From: PALSA-926 sp964476835
GTDB lineage: Bacteria; Pseudomonadota; Alphaproteobacteria; Micavibrionales; UBA2020
Assembly: GCA_964476835.1 (NCBI GenBank)
Contig: CAYZCE010000009.1
Coordinates: forward strand, 1-64,000
Length of the DNA: 64,000 nt
Direction of reading: 5' to 3'
Shown: one piece after another, positions 1 through 9,323 of the stretch
Layout of the letters: every line of letters starts with the position of its first letter
Numbering within the stretch: position 1 is the stretch's first letter
Notes under the pieces: model-generated
The model's input: the letters and a program-made list of their open reading frames with translations, nothing else
Told to the model about the DNA's origin: nothing
The model's database searches: none
Program-made: the position numbers and the translations under genes

Positions 1-1
1 C

Positions 2-532
2 CTCTTCGCGGCGACGCCGGTCTTCGTGCCGTACATCAAGCAATCGCAGAACGGCAAGCCCGTCACCGTCGTCTCGCCCGACGTCGGCGGCGTGGTGCGC
101 GCGCGTGCGCTGGCCAAGCGCCTCGACGCCCACCTCGCCATCATCGACAAGCGGCGCGAGAAGGCGGGCATCTCCGAAGTCATGAACGTGATCGGCGACG
201 TCGCCGGGCAAGATTGCGTGCTGGTCGACGACATGGTCGACAGCGCCGGCACTATCTGCAACGCGGCCACCGCGCTGATGGAACACGGCGCGGCCTCGGT
301 GCGCGCCGTCGCCACGCACGGCGTCTTCACCGGATCGGCCGTCGAGCGCATCGAGAAATCGCCGCTGACCGAAATGGTCGTGACCGACAGCATCCTGCCG
401 ACCGATAAGACGGCGGCCTGCAAGAAGATCAAATATTTGACGATCGCGCCCCTGATCGGCGAGGCCATCCGCCGCATCAGCGAGGAGCGTTCGGTGTCTT
501 CGCTGTTTGAAGCGGCGCCGGCGGCGGGCTGA
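2..532 (+). CDS. prs: Ribose-phosphate pyrophosphokinase, 3' part
   Basis: Makes PRPP from ribose 5-phosphate and ATP for nucleotide, histidine and tryptophan synthesis; cytosolic. The open frame runs in from the left edge, so the N-terminal half is missing. The visible part holds the phosphoribosyl-binding loop (VLVDDMVDSAGT) and the family's usual C-terminal end (IRRISEERSVSSLFE). The GTG at 26 is internal and not a start. Its 3' end overlaps the convergent metallopeptidase-like gene by 56 bp. Identity is secure; it is partial only because the window cuts it. Confidence 0.95.
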   Translation, partial: LFAATPVFVPYIKQSQNGKPVTVVSPDVGGVVRARALAKRLDAHLAIIDKRREKAGISEVMNVIGDVAGQDCVLVDDMVDSAGTICNAATALMEHGAASVRAVATHGVFTGSAVERIEKSPLTEMVVTDSILPTDKTAACKKIKYLTIAPLIGEAIRRISEERSVSSLFEAAPAAG

Positions 533-1433
533 TTTTCGAGACGAACTTCCTGTCGGCGTCGGACAGGTTCTTCCAGAGCACGGGATCCTTGAGCGTCAGC
601 ATCCCCGCCGTGCGGATGTCGGCGTCATTCGCATACGCATGCAATATTTTAACGATGAGGGCAGCCGCCTTCTTCCGTCGTTCCGGTCGTTTTATTTTCT
701 GTTCGTACAGTTTACGCACAGGCGCATAGGCCTTGTATACTTTATTGAGAACCCTTGGCTGCAACGCATTCTCAAGCGCCATACGGTTGGCCAACGTCGC
801 CGTTTCCTGCAACGACAGGGCGAGGATTTTTTTCGGATCTTTCTTCCACATATCAACGACCGCCTGTATCGCGGCGCTCGTGTAATGAATTTTTGAATCG
901 AGAACCGTCACTTGCCATGCAAGGCTAGCCGGGGCGTAAGCGGCATAATCCGTACTGTCGCCGAAGCGCTGGAAATGGCGCAGCGCCGCGTAGGAATCCG
1001 CCATGCACTCGCGCACGTGGGCGGGATAGCCTCCGCCATACGCGCCGCCCTTGACGACCAGATGGCCGATTTCATGGTCGAGCAGTGTGATGATGTCGAT
1101 GCGCGACGAGAGCTTTTCAGACACATAAAAATGGGAGTCGTCGCAAGAATCGAAGATGACGTAATGAAAGCCTTGTCCCGACGAAGCGAAGGTCTCGCCC
1201 GCCATGGCGCTGACCTCTATCTGACGCATCCGTTTCAGGCGCGGTGCAAGCGCGTCCTTGATGATGTCAGCCGACAGTTTTTCGGCGACGGCAGGAGAAA
1301 CGAAAACCGGCTTGTTATTTAAAGCGACGACGAGGTCCTTCAACTGTCTGGGGAACGCGCCCCGGTAAAGCGTGGCGGCTTCGTTGAACGTCCGGCGGAA
1401 GTCAGCGGTGGAAAGCTTGGTCTTGGCTTTCAT
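477..1433 (-). CDS. HExxH putative metallopeptidase, paralogue B
   Basis: A protein of 318 aa of unknown role. The centre shows LLDHEIGHLVV, a HExxH zinc-peptidase motif, followed about 20 residues later by ECMADSYAAL. That Glu/Asp-rich segment could supply the third zinc ligand, as in gluzincins (inference). No signal peptide or membrane segment is seen. The start ATG overlaps the stop of the upstream paralogue in an ATGA, so the pair is probably translationally coupled. The open frame continues upstream, but that part is a shadow of the neighbour. The two proteins are clearly homologous over their whole length. Substrate unknown. Confidence 0.75.
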   Translation of the reverse strand: MKAKTKLSTADFRRTFNEAATLYRGAFPRQLKDLVVALNNKPVFVSPAVAEKLSADIIKDALAPRLKRMRQIEVSAMAGETFASSGQGFHYVIFDSCDDSHFYVSEKLSSRIDIITLLDHEIGHLVVKGGAYGGGYPAHVRECMADSYAALRHFQRFGDSTDYAAYAPASLAWQVTVLDSKIHYTSAAIQAVVDMWKKDPKKILALSLQETATLANRMALENALQPRVLNKVYKAYAPVRKLYEQKIKRPERRKKAAALIVKILHAYANDADIRTAGMLTLKDPVLWKNLSDADRKFVSKISPPPAPLQTAKTPNAPR

Positions 1434-2377
1434 GACTGCACCGACGGCTGTTTCGCCGCAGGCGGCGGACTGATGAAGGCCTTGTCGGCTTCCGGCACAT
1501 AGTGCCAGATGTCGGCGCGCTTGACCGAGAGGATCCCGGCGGTGCGGATGTTGGTATCGTCGGGGTGGCTGCGCACGACCTCGACGAGGGCGGCGGCGAC
1601 TTTGGCCCAGTCGCGCGGTTGCTCCAGCCATGCCTTGCGCGCGGGCGCGAAAGCGGTCTCGACCTTGTTCAATACCTGCGGTTTCAACGCATGGGCAAAG
1701 GCCAGTTCTCCCGCCAGCTCCGCCGTCTCCTTGAGGGAGAGCGACTTGATCTTGGCGGGCGATTGGCGGTAAAGCGCGATGACGGCCTCGATCGTCGCGC
1801 TCGTATAGTGGTGCTTCGAATGATACAGGGTCGCTTCCAGCGCCATGCTGCCCGGCGCATGTTCGGCGAAATCGGTGTGGCCGCCGAAGCGCTGGAAGTG
1901 ACGCAGCGACGCATAGGCGTCGGCGGCGCATTCCATGACATGCACGGGCAGGCCGGGAACGGTTGTCGACGCTTTCTCGACGACCAGGTGGCCGATCTCA
2001 TGATCGAGCAGGGTGATGAAGTTGAGTCGCGACGGCAGCTTGCGCGACACATAGTTGGACGGCACCTTGTCCAGATCGAAGCTGACGTAGCGGACGCCGA
2101 GGCCTGGCGCGAAGACGCCGATACCGGCCGCGGCGACGGCGTTATTGTCGTGCATCCACTTGTTGCGCTTCGCCAACATGGCTTTAACGCCCTGTACGTT
2201 GGCTGAAAGTTGAGCGGCGACCTCGGGCGACACGTAGACCGTCTCCGCGCCAAGAGATATGACGAGGCTTTTGAGGATGGCAGGGAAAGCGGCCTTGTAA
2301 CGCCCGGCGGCGTCATTGAACATCCGCTGGAGGGCTGCGGCGGATGTGTCGTTTTTTGCAGGCACAGACAATGACAT
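1430..2377 (-). CDS. HExxH putative metallopeptidase, paralogue A
   Basis: A 315-aa protein homologous along its length to the downstream gene, sharing LLDHEIGHLVVEK and then ECAADAYASLRHFQRFG. The HExxH plus downstream Glu suggests a zinc-dependent hydrolase, but the family is not one I can name. No export signal. It is the first gene of a two-gene operon. A TATAAT hexamer lies only about 6 nt before the ATG, so the transcript may be almost leaderless (speculative). The tandem arrangement indicates a local duplication. Confidence 0.75.
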   Translation of the reverse strand: MSLSVPAKNDTSAAALQRMFNDAAGRYKAAFPAILKSLVISLGAETVYVSPEVAAQLSANVQGVKAMLAKRNKWMHDNNAVAAAGIGVFAPGLGVRYVSFDLDKVPSNYVSRKLPSRLNFITLLDHEIGHLVVEKASTTVPGLPVHVMECAADAYASLRHFQRFGGHTDFAEHAPGSMALEATLYHSKHHYTSATIEAVIALYRQSPAKIKSLSLKETAELAGELAFAHALKPQVLNKVETAFAPARKAWLEQPRDWAKVAAALVEVVRSHPDDTNIRTAGILSVKRADIWHYVPEADKAFISPPPAAKQPSVQS

Positions 2378-2445
2378 GCGCCCATTATACAGGGGCGGGA
2401 TTAATGTTCTGTTAATCCATAATATTGCTGGATTTCAGGCGAATA

Positions 2446-4344
2446 TCAGTCGCCGTGATCGGCGTCGTCCTTGGGCGTGTACATTTCGGCGATCAGGCGG
2501 TCGTTGATGGTGACGCCGTATTTCGCGATCAGGCCCATGCGGTACTGCTCGAGGATGTCTTCCTGCAGTGCGCGGGTGAGGCCCTTGGCAAGCGCCTCGG
2601 CTTCCTTCGCGCCCTGCGCCGACTGCTTGATCTCGCGCCCGGCGAGGCCCATGACCGTGATGCTGTTGTCGCCGCTGACCGTGGTCGCGTGGCCGACGGT
2701 ATCGATGTTGAAGAGGGCGGACATCATGCCGTCGCTCAGCCCGGCCGATTTCGTGCCGCGCTGGACGAGCGCAGTTTCCTGCAGCGGTTTCTTGAATTCG
2801 CCGGCCAGTTTCGTGATCGGCTCGCCGGACTTCAGGCGTTCCATCAGGCGCGCGGCCTTGTCGGAGAGCGCCTTGACGCGGGCGTTGCTCATCCAGCGCT
2901 CAGCCAGGTTGCTGCGCACCTTCTCGAACGATTGCTGTTCGGAGGGGACGATGTCGTCGGCGGACACCATCATGAATGCGCCCTGCGGCGTCTCGATCAG
3001 CTGGCTGACGGAGCCCTTGTGCAGGCCAAAGCCGGTTTCGAGAACCTTGTCCATCAGCGGGATCTTCGCGTCGGCCTTCTTGCCGTCGGCGCCGACGCCG
3101 CGGGCATCGACTTTCTTGATCACCGTCAGAGGCACGGCGTGGGACTTGGCGACTTCCGCGAGCGTCTTGCCGCCTGCGACTTCGTCGTCGATCTTGTTGG
3201 CGAGCTGGTAGAGCGCTTCGGAGGCGCTGTCATGCTCCAGCTCCTTCGCGATCTCGGCCTTCACGGCAGAGAAGGGCTTGGCGACGCCGGGCTGCACCTT
3301 TTCGACATAGAGGACGTGCCAGCCGAGCGGCGACTGGACGGGTTGCTGCACCGTGCCGGCCGCGCCGGTGAAGGCGGGCTTGGCCAGTTCCGCCGGCAGC
3401 GCCGACTGGACGACCGACGCGCCCTTGACGAACGACGCTTTGTTCGCATCGGCCGCGGCCTTGAGGTTCTTGTCCTTCATCACGGCGGCGTAGATCTTGT
3501 CGGCGGTGTCCTTGTCCTTCGCGACGGCTTGCGAAATCACGCGCGCCTCCGGCGTGCTGAAATCGGCGATGTTGTCGTCGTAATAGCGGCGCGCCTTGTC
3601 TTCCGACACCTTGGCGTCCGCGCCGAGGCTGTTCTTGTCTATCACGATGACCGAGAGCGTGCGGTATTCAGGCAGCGCGTATTCGGCGGCGACCTCGTCG
3701 TAATAGGCGTGCAGCTCCTGTTCGGTGGGATCCTTGATCGCGCCGATGTCGGATGCGCCGAGCGTGAAGTACTGGCCCTTGCGCCATTCATTGCGGTACT
3801 GGGTGAGGTCCGCGACCAGCGCCTGCGGCGCGCGCGCGCCGGCGGTCAGGGTGCCGAGCAGCGCCTGCGTCGCCATCTGTTCCTTGAGGGTCGCGACCAG
3901 TTGCGGCTCGCTCATGTTATAAGCTTGGAGAAGGCGTTGCAGCGCGTCCTTGGGCAATGCGCCCTTGGCGACCAGCGGCGCGATGATCGCGCGCACCTGT
4001 TTGGCGGCCAGCGCGTCGTCGATCTCGATGCCGGCGTCATGCGCGGCGAGGCCGAAGATGCGGCTGTCGATCTCGCGCTTCAGGATTTGCTGCGGCAGGC
4101 CGGCGCGGTAAGCGTCGGCTTGCTTCATCTGCTGCGCGCGCAGGGCTTGCTGCACAAGATGGTCGAACTGCGGGGCACTCACTTTTTCGCGGCCGACGCT
4201 GAAGACTGTGGTCGAGGAAACGCCGCGGCGGAACATGCCCTGCACGTCGAGCAGCGCCAGGCCGGCCATCGCCATCAGGAGCAAGCCGAACAGGGTCAGC
4301 TTCAGAACCGTAGACTTCGCGCCTTCGCGCATCTGCTTGAGCAT
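2446..4344 (-). CDS. ppiD: PpiD-like periplasmic peptidyl-prolyl isomerase / foldase
   Basis: A 632-aa inner-membrane-anchored chaperone of the PpiD/SurA group, acting on proteins leaving the Sec translocon on the periplasmic side. A single N-terminal membrane segment (about residues 15-33, LTLFGLLLMAMAGLALL) is followed by a SurA_N-like helical region with the typical VSAPQFDHLVQQ start. A central parvulin-like region (about 225-345) includes SPLGWHVLYVEKV, and a long helical C-terminal part follows. The length matches PpiD. The start is supported by AAGGAAG just upstream. It is divergent from tpiA, with about 76 bp between the start codons. Confidence 0.9.
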   Translation of the reverse strand: MLKQMREGAKSTVLKLTLFGLLLMAMAGLALLDVQGMFRRGVSSTTVFSVGREKVSAPQFDHLVQQALRAQQMKQADAYRAGLPQQILKREIDSRIFGLAAHDAGIEIDDALAAKQVRAIIAPLVAKGALPKDALQRLLQAYNMSEPQLVATLKEQMATQALLGTLTAGARAPQALVADLTQYRNEWRKGQYFTLGASDIGAIKDPTEQELHAYYDEVAAEYALPEYRTLSVIVIDKNSLGADAKVSEDKARRYYDDNIADFSTPEARVISQAVAKDKDTADKIYAAVMKDKNLKAAADANKASFVKGASVVQSALPAELAKPAFTGAAGTVQQPVQSPLGWHVLYVEKVQPGVAKPFSAVKAEIAKELEHDSASEALYQLANKIDDEVAGGKTLAEVAKSHAVPLTVIKKVDARGVGADGKKADAKIPLMDKVLETGFGLHKGSVSQLIETPQGAFMMVSADDIVPSEQQSFEKVRSNLAERWMSNARVKALSDKAARLMERLKSGEPITKLAGEFKKPLQETALVQRGTKSAGLSDGMMSALFNIDTVGHATTVSGDNSITVMGLAGREIKQSAQGAKEAEALAKGLTRALQEDILEQYRMGLIAKYGVTINDRLIAEMYTPKDDADHGD

Positions 4345-4420
4345 GGGGCTTCCTTACTTGTGCTTGATAATCGGAAGAAATTTAGCGAAGATGCGAGGGA
4401 AAGCAAAGGGGAAAAAGACC

Positions 4421-5143
4421 GTGAAGCTAATCGTGGGGAATTGGAAGATGAACGGGCAGGTGGCCGATGGCCGCGCGTTGGCCAAGACGCTCGCCCTCTT
4501 TGCTGAAAAAGAAGATTCTGACAAGTTCAAGATGGTCTTATGCCCCCCGACCACGTTGATGAGCACGGTCGCCTTGCTCTGCGCGGAAAGCCCGGTCGAC
4601 TGGGGCGGACAGGATTGCCATGCGCAACCCGCCGGCGCCTATACCGGCGACATTGCGGCGCCCATGCTCAAGGACCTCGGCTGCAGCTATGTGATCGTCG
4701 GCCATTCCGAGCGCCGCCAGTATCACCGTGAAACCAGCACGGAGATCGCCGCCAAGGCCAAGGTCGCGCATGCGGCAGGGCTGATCGCCATCATCTGCGT
4801 CGGCGAACTGGATGCCGAACGCGCCGCCGGCAAGGCTGAAACAGTCGTCAGCGCGCAGCTGAAAGAGTCGATCCCCGATACCGCAACGCCCGCCAATACC
4901 GTGATCGCCTATGAACCCGTCTGGGCCATCGGCACCGGCAAGACGGCCTCCGCCGACGACATCCGCCAGATGCACGCATACATCCGTAGGGCTGTGGGGG
5001 AGGGCTATGCACTGCTGTATGGCGGTTCGGTCAAGGCCGCGAACGCCGCCGACATTCTGCACACGCCCAACGTCGACGGCGTGCTGGTCGGCGGCGCGAG
5101 CCTGAAAGCCGATGAGTTTCAGGCGATTGCGCGGGCATCCTGA
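4421..5143 (+). CDS. tpiA: Triosephosphate isomerase
   Basis: Interconverts dihydroxyacetone phosphate and glyceraldehyde 3-phosphate in glycolysis and gluconeogenesis. The N-terminal substrate lysine is in NWKMNG, the catalytic His in IVGHSERR, the catalytic Glu in AYEPVWAIGTGKT (loop 6), and the phosphate-binding end in YGGSVKA. I chose the GTG at 4421 because it gives the canonical VKLIVGNWKMNG start and has GGGG about 9 nt upstream; an in-frame ATG at 4391 would add ten basic residues. The protein is 240 aa, slightly short for the family. It is followed by secG and pyrG. Confidence 0.95.
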   Translation: MKLIVGNWKMNGQVADGRALAKTLALFAEKEDSDKFKMVLCPPTTLMSTVALLCAESPVDWGGQDCHAQPAGAYTGDIAAPMLKDLGCSYVIVGHSERRQYHRETSTEIAAKAKVAHAAGLIAIICVGELDAERAAGKAETVVSAQLKESIPDTATPANTVIAYEPVWAIGTGKTASADDIRQMHAYIRRAVGEGYALLYGGSVKAANAADILHTPNVDGVLVGGASLKADEFQAIARAS

Positions 5144-5237
5144 TATTTAAGTTATGTAAAGATAAAATCCAGTGGCTTTTTGGGCCGATTGGGCTTAAAA
5201 ACATAGCCAATTCATAGTTCTTAAAAGGATCGAAAAC

Positions 5238-5585
5238 ATGGAAGCTGTCGTTCTGGTGATCCACCTTATTGTCGCGCTGGCGATCATCGCGGTGATCCTG
5301 ATCCAGCCGTCGGAAACCGGCGGGTTCCTCGGCAACTCGGGCAGCATGTCGAACATGCTGGCGCCGCGCCGCTCGGGTGACGCGCTGACGCGCCTGACCA
5401 CGATCCTCGCGGGCGTGTTCTTCCTGACCAGCCTGTCGCTCGCGCTCTTCGCCGAGCATCACGGCAGGCCGCAAAGCATCCTCGACGTCTCCACGACCGA
5501 TGCGCCGGCCGCCGTCGAAAAGCAGGCCGCACCGCAGCCTGCACAAAAAGCCCCCAACAAGCCCGCGGCGCCGATCTCGAAATAA
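5238..5585 (+). CDS. secG: Protein translocase subunit SecG
   Basis: Small integral membrane subunit of the SecYEG channel. It has two membrane segments (about residues 4-20 and 55-75) around the conserved IQPSETGGFLG and GSMSNMLAPR cytoplasmic loop that marks SecG. A Pro/Ala-rich C-terminal tail follows, common in alphaproteobacteria. It is 115 aa long. AAAGGA precedes the ATG. It lies between tpiA and pyrG, the usual alphaproteobacterial order. Confidence 0.95.
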   Translation: MEAVVLVIHLIVALAIIAVILIQPSETGGFLGNSGSMSNMLAPRRSGDALTRLTTILAGVFFLTSLSLALFAEHHGRPQSILDVSTTDAPAAVEKQAAPQPAQKAPNKPAAPISK

Positions 5586-5611
5586 CAAAAATAAAATAAG
5601 GAGCGCACCTC

Positions 5612-7207
5612 ATGCCACGTTATATCTTCATTACGGGCGGGGTGGTGTCTTCGCTTGGCAAGGGCCTGGCTTCCGCATCGCTCGGCGCTCTTCTGCAGGC
5701 ACGCGGCTACAAGGTGCGTCTGCGCAAGCTTGACCCCTATCTCAACGTCGACCCCGGCACGATGAGCCCGTACCAGCACGGCGAAGTCTTCGTCACCGAC
5801 GACGGCGCCGAGACCGACCTCGACCTCGGCCATTACGAGCGCTTCACCGGCGTCTCCGCCAAGCGTTCCGATAGCATCACCACAGGCCGCATCTACAGCA
5901 ACGTCATCCAGAAGGAACGCCGCGGCGACTATCTCGGCGGCACGGTGCAGGTGATCCCGCACATCACGAACGAGATCAAGGAATTCATCGGCGGCGACGC
6001 AGGCGATGCGGATTTCGTGCTGTGCGAAATCGGCGGCACCGTCGGCGACATCGAGAGCCTGCCGTTCCTCGAGGCCATCCGCCAGTTCGGCAACGACGTC
6101 GGCCATGAAAACGCGCTCTACATCCACGTCACGCTGATGCCGTACATCCGCACCGCGGGCGAACTGAAGACAAAACCGACGCAGCACTCGGTCAAGGAGC
6201 TGCTCTCGGTCGGGATCCAGCCGAGCATCCTGCTGGTGCGCGCCGACCGCGAAATTCCGCCGGAAGAGTGCCGCAAGATCGCGTTGTTCTGCAACATCCG
6301 CAAGGAATGCGTCATCCCCGCGCTCGACGTCTGCAGCATCTACAAGGTGCCGACCGCCTATCATGCCGAAGGCCTCGACGACCAGGTGCTGAATTACTTC
6401 AAGCTGACCGCGCCCGCGCCCGATATGCGCCATTGGGACGACATCGCCCGCCACATCGACGCGCCCGAGGGCGAGGTGACGATCGGCGTCGTCGGCAAGT
6501 ATACCGAGCTGCTCGACGCCTACAAGTCGCTCTCCGAAGCGCTGACGCATGGTGGCTTCGCCAACAACGTGCGCGTCAAGCTCGACTGGATGAACGCGGA
6601 AGACTTCGAGAAAGGCGACCTCTCGCGCCTTGAAAAGGTCGACGCCATCTTGGTGCCCGGCGGCTTCGGCGAGCGCGGCACCGAAGGCAAGATCAAGGCC
6701 GTCGAATTCGCGCGCGAGAAAAAGGTGCCGTACTTCGGCATCTGCCTCGGCATGCAGATGGCGGTGATCGAGGTCGCGCGACACAAGGCCGGCCTCAATG
6801 ACGCGGGTTCCACCGAATTCGGCCCCAGCAACAACCCGGTCGTCGCCATGATGTCGGAATGGACGAAGGACGGCAACCTCGGCGGCACGATGCGCCTTGG
6901 CGCTTACGACGCCAAGCTGGCGCCGGGCAGCAAGATCCGCGCGATCTACGGCGCCGACGTCATCTCCGAACGCCACCGCCACCGCTACGAAGTCAACACG
7001 ACCTACCGCAAGCAGATCGAGGACGCAGGCCTCATCTTCAGCGGCATGTCGCCAGACGGCAAACTGCCCGAGATCGTCGAGATCAAGGACCACCCGTGGT
7101 TCATCGGCGTGCAGTTCCACCCCGAACTGAAATCGCGCCCGTTCGAGCCGCATCCCTTGTTCACGTCCTTCGTCAAGGCGGCGGTCGAGAAGAGCAGGCT
7201 GGTCTGA
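5612..7207 (+). CDS. pyrG: CTP synthase
   Basis: Amidates UTP to CTP using glutamine and ATP. The N-terminal synthetase domain begins FITGGVVSSLGKG (P-loop-like) and includes LDPYLNVDPGTMSP and the Mg-binding CEIGGTVGDIES. The C-terminal class I glutaminase has the nucleophile Cys in FGICLGMQ and the His-Glu pair in VQFHPELKSRP. It is 531 aa, the expected size. The start is supported by AAGGAG 10 nt upstream. Its stop overlaps the start of the following glycosyltransferase, tying it to the surface-glycan operon that would use CTP. Confidence 0.97.
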   Translation: MPRYIFITGGVVSSLGKGLASASLGALLQARGYKVRLRKLDPYLNVDPGTMSPYQHGEVFVTDDGAETDLDLGHYERFTGVSAKRSDSITTGRIYSNVIQKERRGDYLGGTVQVIPHITNEIKEFIGGDAGDADFVLCEIGGTVGDIESLPFLEAIRQFGNDVGHENALYIHVTLMPYIRTAGELKTKPTQHSVKELLSVGIQPSILLVRADREIPPEECRKIALFCNIRKECVIPALDVCSIYKVPTAYHAEGLDDQVLNYFKLTAPAPDMRHWDDIARHIDAPEGEVTIGVVGKYTELLDAYKSLSEALTHGGFANNVRVKLDWMNAEDFEKGDLSRLEKVDAILVPGGFGERGTEGKIKAVEFAREKKVPYFGICLGMQMAVIEVARHKAGLNDAGSTEFGPSNNPVVAMMSEWTKDGNLGGTMRLGAYDAKLAPGSKIRAIYGADVISERHRHRYEVNTTYRKQIEDAGLIFSGMSPDGKLPEIVEIKDHPWFIGVQFHPELKSRPFEPHPLFTSFVKAAVEKSRLV

Positions 7208-7977
7208 TGATGCGGCCGCACGTCTTCGTCATCAACCTCAAACGTTCGCCCGGACGCCGGGTGGAGATGGCGGCGCGGCTCGATGCACTTGGCATGCCGT
7301 ACAGCTTCTTTGAGGGTGTCGACGGCAGCGTGACTGATACGCTCCATCATCCCGCCTATGACCGCAAACGCCGCCTGCGCTATTTCGGCCGCGACCTGCG
7401 CGCGGGCGAGATCGGCTGCCTCCTGTCGCACCGCAACCTCTACCAGCATATGGTGGACAACAACATTCCCGCCGCCGTCGTGCTGGAAGACGACACCTTC
7501 CTCACGCCTGACTTTCCTTCGGTCATCGACGCGGTGATGGAGAGCAAGAAAAAATGGGACATGGTGCGCTTCCTCGAAGGCGCCAAGGCCGAACGCCTCA
7601 GCCGCAAGGTCGCAGCCCTGACCGGCCGCTACTTTCTCACGCGCCCGCCCGTTTCCGGCGGCGCTTACGGCTACCTGCTCACGCTCAAGGCGGCGCGCGC
7701 ATTCCTCGCGCGCATGGAGACGAACTACGTGCCCGTCGACATCGTGCATTCCTACGTCTGGGAGACGGGCGTCGAGACTTTCGGCGTCGTGCCGTCGCCT
7801 GTCGCGCCCGACCGCGAGACGGATTCCACCATCGGCGAGGCGCGCTTCGACAAGACGCTCGACATCACCGGCGCGGCGCGGATTTTTTATCCCGTCACCC
7901 GTTTCGGCTTCAAGCTTTACGAGATGGCTGGAAAACGGTGTAGCGCATTGGCAACGAGGCTCCGCGACGCATGTTGA
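7207..7977 (+). CDS. Glycosyltransferase family 25 protein (LPS/capsule type)
   Basis: A 256-aa cytosolic glycosyltransferase of the GT25 family, which adds sugars (often galactose) to LPS or capsule. It begins VFVINLKRSPGRR, the family hallmark, followed by GEIGCLLSHRNLY and the metal-binding ALVLEDD-like segment VVLEDDTF. The start ATG overlaps the pyrG stop (TGATG); a second ATG follows immediately. It opens a run of five genes that overlap or nearly overlap and appear to build one surface glycan. Confidence 0.85.
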   Translation: MMRPHVFVINLKRSPGRRVEMAARLDALGMPYSFFEGVDGSVTDTLHHPAYDRKRRLRYFGRDLRAGEIGCLLSHRNLYQHMVDNNIPAAVVLEDDTFLTPDFPSVIDAVMESKKKWDMVRFLEGAKAERLSRKVAALTGRYFLTRPPVSGGAYGYLLTLKAARAFLARMETNYVPVDIVHSYVWETGVETFGVVPSPVAPDRETDSTIGEARFDKTLDITGAARIFYPVTRFGFKLYEMAGKRCSALATRLRDAC

Positions 7978-9323
7978 AGCACCGCCTATATCAGATTCTG
8001 AAGAAGAGGGCCGTGTATAACACGCTGGCCGCCTTCATCCTGTCCAAGCATAAGCGCAAGGCGTTCCGCGCGCGGGTGCAGTCGCTGATCGACCTCGACT
8101 GGGTGCGGCAGCGGCAGGCGGAGTTGCGCGCGCGCGCCGCGAAGAAAGACAAGCTGGACGTTCTGTTCATCGTGTCCCTGCACGCGATCTGGCCGTATGA
8201 CCGGCTTTATAACCTGATGGCGCAGGATTCGCGCTTCAACCCCGTCATCGTCGTCATTCCTTACCGCGACTACGCCGCCGCGCATGCCGCCCGCGCGCAG
8301 GAAGAGACGCGCCGCTATTTCGAGGCGCAGGGCATCGCGCCCGTCATCGCGTCCGAAGGGCTGGAAAAGCGTCTGGCCCCCGACATCGTGTTCTTCACCT
8401 CGCACCACGACATCTTCGACCCGGAATGGCACATGTCGCACTGGTGGGACAAGGCGCTGTGCGTGTATGTGCCCTACGGCATCATGCAGGTGAAGTCCCA
8501 GCAGACGCAGTACAATAAGGATTTCCACCAATACGCCTGGAAGTGCTATTACGAGACGGAATTGCACCGCGAGATGGCGCGGAAATACGCGCGCAACAAG
8601 GGCGACAACGTCGTCGTCACCGGCTACCCCAAGAATGACCTCCTGTTCGACGCGCAGCGCCCGCAAAAGCCGGCGTGGAAACCCTCTGCCGCCGGCGCGA
8701 AGAAGCTGATCTGGGCGCCGCACTGGACGATCGGCAGCAAGGCTGAAAAAGGCGATAGCGACTTCTCGAACTTCCTGCTCTACAGCGACTGGTTCCTCGG
8801 CCTGGCCGCACGGCACCGCGGACGGCTGCAAATCGCCTTCAAGCCGCACCCCAACCTCAAGAGCGAGCTTTACAAGCGCCCGGATTGGGGTATCGCGCGC
8901 ACCGACGCCTATTATGCGGGCTGGGCCGCGCTGGAGAACGGCCAGCTGGAAGAGGGCGCCTATGCCGACCTGTTCTTGCAGTCGGATGCGATGGTGCTCG
9001 ACAGCATCTCGTTCATCGCCGAATACACCTTCATCGGCAAGCCGCTGGCCTTCATGGAAAACGGCGTCGGCGCGGCGCGTTTCAACGAATTCGGCGCGGC
9101 TCTTTACGATACGGTCTATAAAACGCATGCGCCGCAGGACGTCGAGGCTTTCATCGCCAACGTCGTCCTCGGCGGCGACGATCCCGGCAAGGAACGGCGC
9201 GACGCCTTCGTCCGCGGCATCCAGCCGCCGGGCGGGTTGGGCCATGCGTCCGAGAACATCCTGAACGACATCGCAATTTCCGTATGGGGAGAAAAGGGAG
9301 CAGCCCATGGCCAGAATCTATAA
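7971..9323 (+). CDS. CDP-glycerol:polyglycerophosphate glycerophosphotransferase-like protein
   Basis: A 450-aa GT-B-fold protein of the TagB/TagF-like group, which transfers phosphoglycerol (or another phospho-alditol) from a CDP-linked donor. Segments typical of the group are VYVPYGIM, VVTGYPKND, KLIWAPHWTI, IAFKPHPNL and DAMVLDSISFIAEY, the last holding the donor-phosphate site. The N-terminus is basic and may sit on the membrane surface. It overlaps the upstream GT25 gene by 7 bp. The TagD-like cytidylyltransferase downstream supports a CDP-activated donor. Confidence 0.75.
   Translation: MLKHRLYQILKKRAVYNTLAAFILSKHKRKAFRARVQSLIDLDWVRQRQAELRARAAKKDKLDVLFIVSLHAIWPYDRLYNLMAQDSRFNPVIVVIPYRDYAAAHAARAQEETRRYFEAQGIAPVIASEGLEKRLAPDIVFFTSHHDIFDPEWHMSHWWDKALCVYVPYGIMQVKSQQTQYNKDFHQYAWKCYYETELHREMARKYARNKGDNVVVTGYPKNDLLFDAQRPQKPAWKPSAAGAKKLIWAPHWTIGSKAEKGDSDFSNFLLYSDWFLGLAARHRGRLQIAFKPHPNLKSELYKRPDWGIARTDAYYAGWAALENGQLEEGAYADLFLQSDAMVLDSISFIAEYTFIGKPLAFMENGVGAARFNEFGAALYDTVYKTHAPQDVEAFIANVVLGGDDPGKERRDAFVRGIQPPGGLGHASENILNDIAISVWGEKGAAHGQNL

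Noticed and set aside
1434..1931. Long open frame extending the second HExxH gene upstream
   Set aside because: It is a shadow of the first HExxH gene in another frame (Arg/Pro/Gly-rich text). The ATG at 1433 with the ATGA overlap is the natural start.
2384..2389. TATAAT just before the first HExxH gene as a leaderless promoter
   Set aside because: No convincing -35 at the right distance, and no transcript start data. Noted only as a possibility.
2425..4506. Very long + strand open frame over the PpiD-like gene
   Set aside because: Arg/Leu/Asp-heavy text typical of GC-rich antisense shadows. The minus-strand frame has a membrane anchor, a ribosome site and a recognisable family.
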